Below are positions 55,641-64,000 of a DNA stretch of 64,000 bases, piece after piece. Origin of the DNA: Adenophora triphylla var. japonica (lineage: Eukaryota > Streptophyta > Magnoliopsida > Asterales > Campanulaceae); contig JAFEMH010002094.1 in assembly GCA_022495995.1 (NCBI GenBank), positions 142,001 through 206,000 on the forward strand, given 5' to 3'. The translations under genes were made by a program, and so were the position numbers. A model generated the notes under the pieces. It ran no database searches. It saw nothing but the letters and a program-made list of their open reading frames with translations, and was not told the origin of the DNA. Within the stretch, counting starts at the first letter, position 1. Every line of letters begins with the position of its first letter.

Positions 55641-56164
55641 TGTTTTGGTCAAATTTTAGAACTTGACAAGCTGACTAAGATTGGGTTAAATGGAATATAA
55701 TTGCAAATCAACTCGAAATTAAATGAACAAGATATTTAACGAGGAAAGCCCTTGAACAACATGTTCGCCGGCATAAAACCTCAAAGGTGGAATTTTATAG
55801 AAATGATGAAGTTACAATGAGAGGGAGAATGTAAAGAAAAGAACTCAGTAGCTTAGATTGTGCGTGTGTGTTACAATGATGTGTGCTCTATTTATACTAA
55901 AAGTGATTGAAGAAGATAATTTTTGTTGCTCCTACAATTTCGGATGGTTTGTTGAGCTTCAATCCGATTATCCCACGTTTTCTTGACTGAGTCTTCACGA
56001 TGCATATTTAAATCCTTATCACCGTTCGTAATCCCTGAAAAGTAGGAGTTAATATACCTGCAAAGAGATAGTCAAATTAGAGTCTAGGTTGTCTCAGTGT
56101 CTGATACAAGTTGATACTGCAAGTTGAAGTCTTCTAGTTGTCAGCCGAAATTCATCCTCAAACA
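55641..56164 (-). repeat. 3' LTR of second Tat element
   Basis: TGTTTTGGTCAAATTT to CAAACA, 524 bp, clearly related to the 603-bp LTR family (shared start, CTTGAACAAC, TTCGCCGGCATAAAACC) but diverged. The polypurine tract (minus strand TTAAGGGGCAAT) lies at 56165-56177. The 5' LTR is beyond 64000. Confidence 0.8.
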
Positions 56165-56415
56165 ATTGCCCCTTAATTTTTGAATTTGAAAGTAGTTGAG
56201 TCAAAAATTAACATTTGGTGCCCACCAAGGATTAGGAACGTGGTAGTGGCGGTTACTTTTAGTGGATAGGTACTTATAACCCCCTATAACTCTACAACCG
56301 TCGCCATCACAATAAATAAGAGGGCCTCTTCGCATTTCTCAAACCCCACAAAGCTAAAGACCTTTCCAAGCCTTAGACCCCTTTTTACTCTTAAGAAATC
56401 CTTCTTGCCGCTACC

Positions 56416-58033
56416 ATGGATGAATTCCCTCAAGGTTTCGTTTGCCAAAACATGATCGACCATCCTGATGAAGAAAGATGTGAACTCACCGCTGCTGATG
56501 TTGAAGACTTGAAGAAGTTCTTCCCAAAAAGCTATTTGAATTTCTCGAACCTAATGCTTTAATGACTTCCGACTGCGCTTCAGAGGAATGGGTATGCTTT
56601 CTTGAGTACCCTTTTTTGATTGGCCTAACATTTCCTTTTCCCCCTTTCATACTGCGATTTTTCGAAAAAACTGGTTTGGCCTTTGCTCAATTGATGCTGG
56701 TAGGGTGGAGGAATTTGGTTACTCTAGGAAGATTGAGCGCGAGATGAACATGAGGGTTGATTTGGAGGAACTTGGCTTCTGCTATGACTTGAGATCTCAT
56801 GGAAACAAGAGATTTGGTTTTAGGGTTAAATCAAGATCAAACAGTTTGGTGACCGACTCTATTGATAGGGATAGAAAGTGGAAGAATAGATTCTTCTATG
56901 TGAAGAAGTCTACACTAGAGCACATGGAAAAGATAAACTCTTTCCGTGGATGAAGGTGAGGATTTTCCTTTTTACTTCTACGAGAATTCGGGTTGTTTCA
57001 AATATTCTAACATCTTGATTTCCATGACTTTGAAGTTGGATGAATTGTTTCCTAAGCGTGCGACACATTGAGCGTGGTTGCTTACATTTGTCGCCCTGTC
57101 TCCAAGAAACGGAAGTTTTTGCGCCCTGCTACTCCGAGCGGTGAGGAAGAGGTTGAAGAAGTAGAAGAAGAAAAGAGTTCCAGTAAAGCTTTACAAATCG
57201 CAACTGTGATGTCGACTGGTAAGTACACTAACTGTTGCTCTAGGGTTATCTTTATACCTTGCTGATTTTAGGCCCAATATGCAGACACAACTTCTCAGCC
57301 CAGCGTGGGTGGAGTTAGCAGTTTGATTGCCCGCTTCAAGAAGCCAAAGAAAGAAGTTGCTAAGCCCAATATTCCTAAGGATGAAGGCACCAAGCCTAAG
57401 TTGATGTTGGGTGACATAGTGTCTTTTAAGAAGAGGAAAAGTGAAATCGTTGATGTAGATGCTGGGGAACCAATTGAGGAGGTTTTAGCACAGAAGGTAT
57501 GAGTATCTTCTTATTTTTGTACCTTTTCTCTTGATATATCTAGTAGATAGTGATAAGTTTCAACTTGACAGGCTTACGATGCTTTGTGAGCACATTTGTC
57601 GAAGCGAAGTGAAGCTCTGGAAGGGTAAAGGCGAGATGTCAAAAGTTGATGGCGAAAAGAAGGTCAAAGTTGTACGAGAGGAAATGGAATCCAAGGTCTC
57701 TTCTATGCGGGTTGAGATTGATAAGAAGGACATGGAAATCGGGGAATGGATGAAGAAGGCTGCAGACTTGAATCAAGCCCGTCGAGGTTGCCATGAAAGT
57801 CTTGGAGGAACGTTTGACTAGGGAGGCCGGCAAGGTTGTTTTTGAGGCCGGGATTCAAATGATTGAGGAGTATCAGTGGCAAACACCTTGAATGGAACAC
57901 GGAAGACGAGAAGGCTACCACGAAAGGGATCATAGATGAAGAGGCTGGAGAAGTCACTTCTAAGCTTCAAGATGGCACAAATGTTGAGCAGGTAGGTGAT
58001 AACCAAGAGGATGGAAAGAATGACGCTTTTTAA
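56416..58033 (+). pseudogene. Antisense gene of second Tat element, broken
   Basis: It starts at 56416 with MDEFPQGFVCQNMIDHPDEE, aligning with the antisense gene at 39490. A frameshift near 56550 moves it to the frame with EEWVCFLEYPFLIGLTFPFPP, and more breaks follow near 56700 and 56950. The Lys-rich linker (KKRKSEIVDVD) and coiled-coil parts (57560-57840) are recognisable, so the domain order is kept. It ends near 58033, facing pol. Confidence 0.7.
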
Positions 58034-58269
58034 CGTACTTCTTAATCTGCAGGATGTTAGCAGTAGAAAACAATTTGCTTTTGTTTTAAGGATGTAATAT
58101 GTGTTGGATGTTTTAGAACATGTGTCCGCGTTGTTCTTGCCATGCCTATGGTTGGCATGGTTTGAACTTTTGGATGACCTAACTTAGGTATGGATTTAAT
58201 GGTTGATCCTTTTGGGTATTTAGTTGTAAAAACTATGGTTTAGTTAGGCAATGATATCTATGCCTTTTA

Positions 58270-58735
58270 AACTTTGTTCAAGGTAACATGCAGATGTTAC
58301 AACCAATTTGCAAATGACTAAAGTCCATCATTTGGACAAGTACAGGAAGGTAATCAATATGTACAAAGTACAGTGGCCAACCTGCAACTTGGTCAAATGT
58401 GAAAAACGTGCGCACGGGCGAAGGTGTTTGAACCTTGATACTTTAGAAAGATGTGAAATCTTTAAACCTTAGGAAGGTGTAAACCTTACGGAGACAAGCT
58501 TTACTAATCATGGAATAAGTAAATATCGTATAACATTAATTGTGTAATACTTACTTGAAACTCAATCAAGTTGTCCTTTCGTTGTGTCCGCAAGTTGACG
58601 ATCATTAGTTCTACTAACTTGTAGAAAGTTAAGCATATGCCTACGTCGACCTTGTCAACTTTGTAGCTCATTTTATTCCTTGCAAAACAAACACGTGTTA
58701 GGGGTGGGTGTTAGCTTTGCTAACACCCCTCCGAT
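58270..58735. repeat. Hairpin-rich spacer of second Tat element
   Basis: Inverted repeats at 58283-58300 (GTAACAT/ATGTTAC, loop GCAG), 58421-58436 (AAGGT/ACCTT), 58447-58463 (AAAGAT/ATCTTT), 58474-58487 (AAGGT/ACCTT) and 58706-58728 (GGGTGTTAGC/GCTAACACCC). They are collinear with those at 41634, 41700, 41726 and 42064 in the other Tat element. Confidence 0.7.
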
Positions 58736-58841
58736 GCTTAAGTCGATAAGTGTCCAAAAATATAATCAAATTGAAATAACGAAATTGAAATGACAATAAT
58801 TAAATCATACTGTTTGTCGAATTTTAATGAGCAGTTGCAAC

Positions 58842-60504
58842 TTACATGAAATATGCTTTCAAGTTGATAGCATTCCGGCTTCTAGGTATCCTGTCGCCAT
58901 CCAAGGTTGAAAGCCGGTATGCTCCCTTTCCGGCTTCCGCATCAATTAAATATGGACCTTCCCATTTAGCTCCCAACTTGCCGGCATTTAATTCCTTTGT
59001 GTTACGAAAGACTCGCCTCAACACCATGTCTCCAACCTGGAATCTTCTTACACGAATATTCTTGTTGTAGGATTTAGCTATTCTTTGTTGATAGGCGGCC
59101 ATTCGATTTTAGCTAAATCTACGAGTTCATCTATAGTATCCAAGTCTTACGCAAGTACAATCTGGTTGTCTTCGGGCGTTATCAAACCGTATCAGTGTGG
59201 GCACGAGAGAATTCTCTTTGGGACGACCGCTTCGGCTCCGAACACCAAGGAGAAGGGCGTGTGACACATGGCGACTTAGGGGTGGTTCTATCTGCCCATA
59301 GCACAAGTGGTAGCTCTTGACCCACCGTCCTTTCTTTCGGTCAAGGCGTTTCTTCAAGTTGTTGATTATCAACTTGTTCTTTGGATTCAGCTTGTCCATT
59401 AGCTTGAGGATGCACGGAGTGGAAGTAATCAACTTGATCCCCCATCTTGCACGAAGTCTTGTGTTTTTCTACGATGAACTGAGATCCATTGTCGCAAATA
59501 ATCTACGAAGGAACTCCAAATCTGCGATGATGTTCCTCTTCAAGAAAGAAATGACTTCTTTATCTCTAACTTGAACGAATGCCTCGGCTTCTATCCATTT
59601 AGAGAAATAGTCTGTCATGGCCAACATGAATACTTTACCCCACAGGCTCACGGGTAACTTGCCAACGATATCCATGCCCCATTGGATGAAGGGCCAAGGT
59701 GATAAGATGGGATGGAGTGGTTACGCGGGTTGGTGCGGGATGTTGCTATGTCTTTGGCATGCGTCACATTTACGTACATATTTAGGCTGCGTCTTGTCTC
59801 ATAGTTGGCCAATAATACCTGTCCTGAGTGCCTTGGATGAAAGTGATTTGCCCCCGAATGATTGCCGCATATACCATCATGTAGTTCTTTTAACACTGTT
59901 CGGCTTCTTTGAGGTTCTAGGCACCTCATATATAATCCTGTAAAAGACTTACGAAATAACACATTATCAATTAGTATAAATCTGGATACCTTAATCCTGA
60001 ATGCTTTTGCATTTTGACATCTTGAGGCACCGTTCCATCCTAGAAATTTCATTATGGGTGATGTCCAAGATGTCATATTGTCCATGGAATGCTGTTCTTT
60101 GCATCTTGTTCTTTGGTCTACTTGGGACACTTCGGGTTGATCTATCATTGGATGTAAGATATGGATTATGGGTATGGCGTTATTCAACATGCTTTTGCAA
60201 CTTGATCCCAGGTTGGCTAATGCATCGGCTTCAACGTTGTCTTCTCTAGGAATTTCTTTGGAAAGTGAAGCCTTATTTGTCTTGCTAAGGATTTAACAAA
60301 GTGCAAATACTTCGTCATCCTGTCATGCTTAGCTATATAAGATCCATTAAAATGGTTAACTAATAATAAGGAATCGCTAAAAACATTGAGACGTTTAACA
60401 TTTAGATTTAAAGCGTGAGTCAAACCCAAGATGAGGGCCTCATATTCGGCCTCGTTGTTTGTCGCCTTGAATTCACGGTTCACGGCTTGAGGAATCGAGA
60501 TCAC
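58842..60504 (-). pseudogene. Second Tat element: RNase H and integrase, many frameshifts
   Basis: The integrase end is open at 59102-58842 (QVGDMVLRRVFRNTKELN, WEGPYLIDAEAGKGAY). Upstream pieces show [52 protein letters not shown] and ELHDGICGNHSGANHF, then the second RNase H at 60504-60217 (NNEAEYEALILGLTHAL, VFSDSLLLVNHF). Most breaks look like single-base indels, while residues between them are well kept. Confidence 0.8.
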
Positions 60505-61026
60505 CTTGAGGGGACCTTAGAACTATTCCCAACCCTGTCCCCACGGAATTTGATGACCCATCGGTGTAGAGTGTCCGAGAATCTTGTGAGATCGGGTTCT
60601 TCAAGTTCTTTGGACTTCAAGTTCTACTTCCGGTAAGAGGATTTGGGACTAAAGTCGGCTACAAAGTCTGCTAGAGCTGCGACTTGATTGCGATCCTTGC
60701 TTCATGCTTGAATATTGTACGTGCTTAGTTGTACGGACCACTTTGCCATTCTCCCCGACATTTCGGGCTTTCTCATTACACTCTGATAGGATAGTTAGTC
60801 TTCACAATAATAGGATGAACTTCAAAATAATGACGTAACTTAATAGAGGCGAGTTATTAAAGCAAGGACAAGTTTCTCAAGATGGGAGTACCTGGTTTTA
60901 CGCATCTAAAAGAGATTTACTTACATAGTATCTTGGATGTTGCTCATCGGCTTGTTCTCTTACCAAGACCGTGCTCACTGCATTTTTTGATGCTTGCAAG
61001 GTACTGAAGTACAACGCTTCCCCGGC

Positions 61027-61910
61027 TTACGGTTTGGAAAGTAGAGGTGGTGTAGACAAGTATTCCTTAAGGCTGGTTGAAAGCCGCTTCATGCTCCTCT
61101 GTCCATTGGAACAACTTGTTTTTCTTGACACATCGTAGAACAACTTGCACTGTCGAGATGATTTAGAAATGAATCTTGTTAAAGTTTGCCACTTTGCCGG
61201 TCGGCCTCTGCACATCTTTAACGGTCTTTGGTGAGTTCAAGTTGATAATGGCCTTGATCTGCTCCGGGCTTGCTTCAATACCTCTCTTTGTGACCATATA
61301 ACCAAGGAATTTCCCAGCTCTAACTCCAAAGTTGCACTTTGATGGGTTGAGCTTCATGTTAAAAGCTTCCAAGATGTCAAAGGCTTCCTTGAGATTACGA
61401 ACATGATCGGCCATGCATTTAGACTTGACCACCATATCATCAATATATACCTCCATTGTTTCTCCGATCTGATCTTTGAACATCAAATTTACCAATCTTT
61501 GGTAGGTTGCCCCTGCATTCCTTAATCCAAAGGGCATGACTATGAAGCAATAAATACCCTCAGGAGTAATAAACGCCGTATCTTCTTGATCGGAAGGCTC
61601 CATCCTCGAATTTGTTGAAAACTGATGAAGCGTCCATAAAAGTCAATATTTCATGCCCCATTGTTGCATCTACCAAAGAGTCAATGTGAGGCAAGGGAAA
61701 TGGGTCCTTCGGGCGAGGCTTTGTTCAAGTCGGTAAAATCCACACGGACTCGCCACTTGCCATTGCGTTTCTCCACAACTACTACATTGGCTAACCACCT
61801 AGGGTAGTTAACCTCCTAATCATTTTGACTTCAAAAGCCTCTCTACTTCTTCTTTGATGATCTTGTTGCGCTCATGAGCAAACTTTCTTCGTTTACGATG
61901 GACGGAGTTT
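61027..61910 (-). pseudogene. Second Tat element: reverse transcriptase
   Basis: The frame 61603-61163 has SDQEDTAFITPEGIYCF, MPFGLRNAGATYQRLV, VYIDDMVVKSK and FLGYMVTKRGIEASPEQI. The N-terminal RT part (61910-61610) is present but frameshifted, with a gap near the FMDASSGY motif. First RNase H remnants lie at 60640-61030. Confidence 0.8.
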
Positions 61911-62119
61911 GGCGTTGGGGTCGACGTTCAACTTGTGGGTTATTACATCTTTACTTATCCCGATCGTATCCTCATGCTTCCAAGCAAAGCGGCTTGTCCT
62001 ATTCTTGAGAAACTCTATGATTTCATCCTCAACTTACGGGGAATTCCTACACCAACTAGGACTTTGACATCGGGATTAGTGGGATCGAGCCGCACCTCTC
62101 GACGTCAAACTCTGCGGCT

Positions 62120-62700
62120 TCAAGAACATCCCGAGCCTTTGCTGTAATTTCTATGCTTGTCTAGGACAACTTGCTTTGCCTTCATGGACACCTTGTAACA
62201 TTCCTTTGCTGATTCTTGATCACGACACCTTGACAACTCCCGAGGTGTTGGCAACTTGAGACATTGGTGGTAGGTTGATGGGGCGGCCTTAACGTTGTGA
62301 ATCCGGGGCCTTCCCAGTATGATGTTGTAGGACGGCGGCATTCAATCACGCGAGAACCTCTCCATAGAATTAATCCCTTCAACATAAAGCTGGGAAAGTA
62401 ATCTCTCCAAAGGTGTGCTTCGTCTCTCTCACTGAACCCAACCAAGACAGAAGAACTTTTAGTTACGTTTTCAAGTGGAATCCCCATTCCCTTTAAGCCG
62501 TCAGTAGTAACGATATTGACCGAGCTACCATTGTCAATCAGGATGCGCCTAACCAAACAGTTTGCCACCTGAAGGCTCACAACCAGTGCGTCATGATGGG
62601 GATCCTGGATGTTGACCCTATCACCTTCATCAAAGGAAATCTCCAGGCCTTTATCTTTGTTGACGGACCTTGCGAGCAAATACGACTGTCCTCCTTAGCG
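62120..62700 (-). pseudogene. Second Tat element: protease
   Basis: RILIDNGSSVNIVTTDG is the protease motif, with DNGS where the related element has DGGS. It is followed by a frameshift into the YNIILGRPRIHNVKAAPSTYHQ part at 62341-62120. Confidence 0.7.
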
Positions 62701-63861
62701 CTGCGGCATGGCGCCGCAGCCGAATAGGTTGTACCACAAATATCCGAACCGCCGCTGATCATGTTGACCACTCTGGTAGGTGGTGGATGTTGAGGAGGAC
62801 TTTCAGTTTGCTTCTCTTGGTTGCTAGCACGAACTTGCTTTTCCTGGTTGTCAGCACAACTGTCGGTGCGTCCACGTCCTCTACCAAGTAATTCTTTGAG
62901 TAGTCCTTTAGACAACAAATGACTGATTTCTTTACGGAGTGCAATACAGTTTTCCGTAGTGTGACCGAAATCCTCATGATAGGCGCACCACTTGGATTTG
63001 TCTTTCCAGATTGAAGGTTTATCGGACCTTTTGGGCCACCTTGCCTTTTCACCCAAGCTGTCCATAGCGTTAATCGATCTGCAATATCAACAGAAAAACA
63101 ATATTCATCAATTCTTGGATACAAAGACTCATCATCCTCATCATTATCTTCTACACTAAGAACTTTGGAAGAGTCAGGTTTAGAGTAGGGTTTGCCCCTA
63201 TTGGATCTAGCATGGGATGTCTCCATCTTGCCGCCAGAATGAAAGGGGTCTGGTTTGCCGCTGGGATAATCAGTCTTCTTCTTGTCCTGTAGCAACTTGT
63301 CTTCTTCCAGCCTGATGAACTTGGATGCTCTAGTCCTGATTTCGTCCAACCTTTTGCAAGGCGTCATTACCAAGTCGTCGTAGTATGGAGAGTCTTTCTT
63401 AAGTCCCATCCTGAATGCTTCGATTGCTGTTACGGTATCCAGGTTGGAGATGTTCACTGCTTCTCTATTGAACCTGCTGAGATAATCTTTCAGGAGCTCG
63501 TCAGGTTGCTGGACCACCCTGTAAAGATCACTAGTTAGCTTTTCAAATACCCTGTTGCACGAAAACTGATTAGTGAACAGATTAATAAGTTGTGCATAGG
63601 ATCCAATAGAACCCAATGGCTGGTTGATCAGCCATCTCAAAGCTGCTCCGGTAAGAGTTGATCCGAAACCCCTGCAAAAACAAGCCTCTCTATATTGAGG
63701 CGGAATATGGACAACATCCATCTTCTCTTGGTATAATGCAACATGCTCTGCTGGATCAGTGGTTCCGTCATATTGCTTCATGTGTGGAGGGTGAACTTCT
63801 TCGGGATGACCACATTGGCTATGGAGGGAGTGAAACGAGACTCATTGTAGCAAGTTGGTGA
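62701..63861 (-). pseudogene. Second Tat element: gag, partial
   Basis: The frame 63781-62759 is the best gag in the window: YDGTTDPAEHVALYQEKM, RGFGSTLTGAALRWL, LINLFTNQFSCNR, LTSDLYRVVQQPDELLKDYL, then DEIRTRASKFIRLEEDK. The knuckle WCAYHEDFGHTTENC lies in the frame 63065-62577, so one frameshift separates them near 63070. The N-terminus and 5' LTR are beyond the window end; 63862-64000 is more gag sequence without a clear frame. Confidence 0.8.
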
Positions 63862-64000
63862 GGCACTGTTGTAAGGTAGTGTCATTCCAGGGGACACTCA
63901 TGATCATATCCTTTAGCTCTTGAATCTGCACACTTGATAGGTGCTGCATCATGGTTAGGAGCAAGCTGATAATTATTATTATAATTGAAATCAAAGCGGG

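Overview
This is plant nuclear DNA, almost certainly from a eudicot. It holds nested LTR retrotransposons of the Ty3/gypsy Tat and Ty1/copia groups, many Stowaway-type MITEs with TA target duplications, a Helitron with plant-type ends, and spliced genes with GT-AG introns and plastid-targeting style N-termini. I saw no rRNA, tRNA, bacterial operon or CRISPR signal by reading, and I could run no search.

Layout. 1-1954: the 3' end of an AACCGC-rich LTR element, inserted into a gypsy integrase that resumes at 1955. 2836-3110: an alternating repeat. 3406-6294 (minus): an antisense, intron-containing ORF of that gypsy element. 6295-11800: two related LTR-like regions, the first followed by a primer-binding site. 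12047-20400 (plus): a decayed Ogre/Tat-like gag-protease-RT-RNaseH-integrase, split by a 1516-bp solo LTR (15966-17481, TSD GGGCT) of the same AACCGC-rich family. 20401-22066: non-coding, with a GCGAC-rich tract. 22067-34795: a gene island. It has a seven-exon nuclear-type gene (23201-26998, plus) whose introns hold six Stowaway copies, and a plastid-type single-exon gene (32853-33575, minus). It also has a possible two-exon gene end (31452-31925, minus), a MULE-like element (27412-29070), a hAT-like element (29375-31095) and more MITEs. 34796-38129: a Helitron with two 3' terminators. 38521-48406 (minus): a complete Tat element with 603-bp LTRs and TSD GTTAT. 48952-54942 (minus): a complete Copia element, also with TSD GTTAT. 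55641-64000 (minus): the 3' part of a second, decayed Tat element that runs out of the window.

The most interesting pattern is shared by three gypsy elements. Each carries a second gene on the strand opposite to gag-pol, so the two genes run towards each other. In the complete element this antisense gene has four exons with perfect phase and an open frame of 524 codons, while gag-pol is broken. The spacer between the convergent genes is packed with short inverted repeats. In the two minus-strand Tat elements the stems are kept while loops change, including one stem with a paired C-G to T-A change. Antisense ORFs in Tat elements are known; the hairpin spacer and its apparent covariation are what I would follow up.

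No retrotransposon here looks autonomous in full. The two gene models rest on splice-site and phase consistency only.
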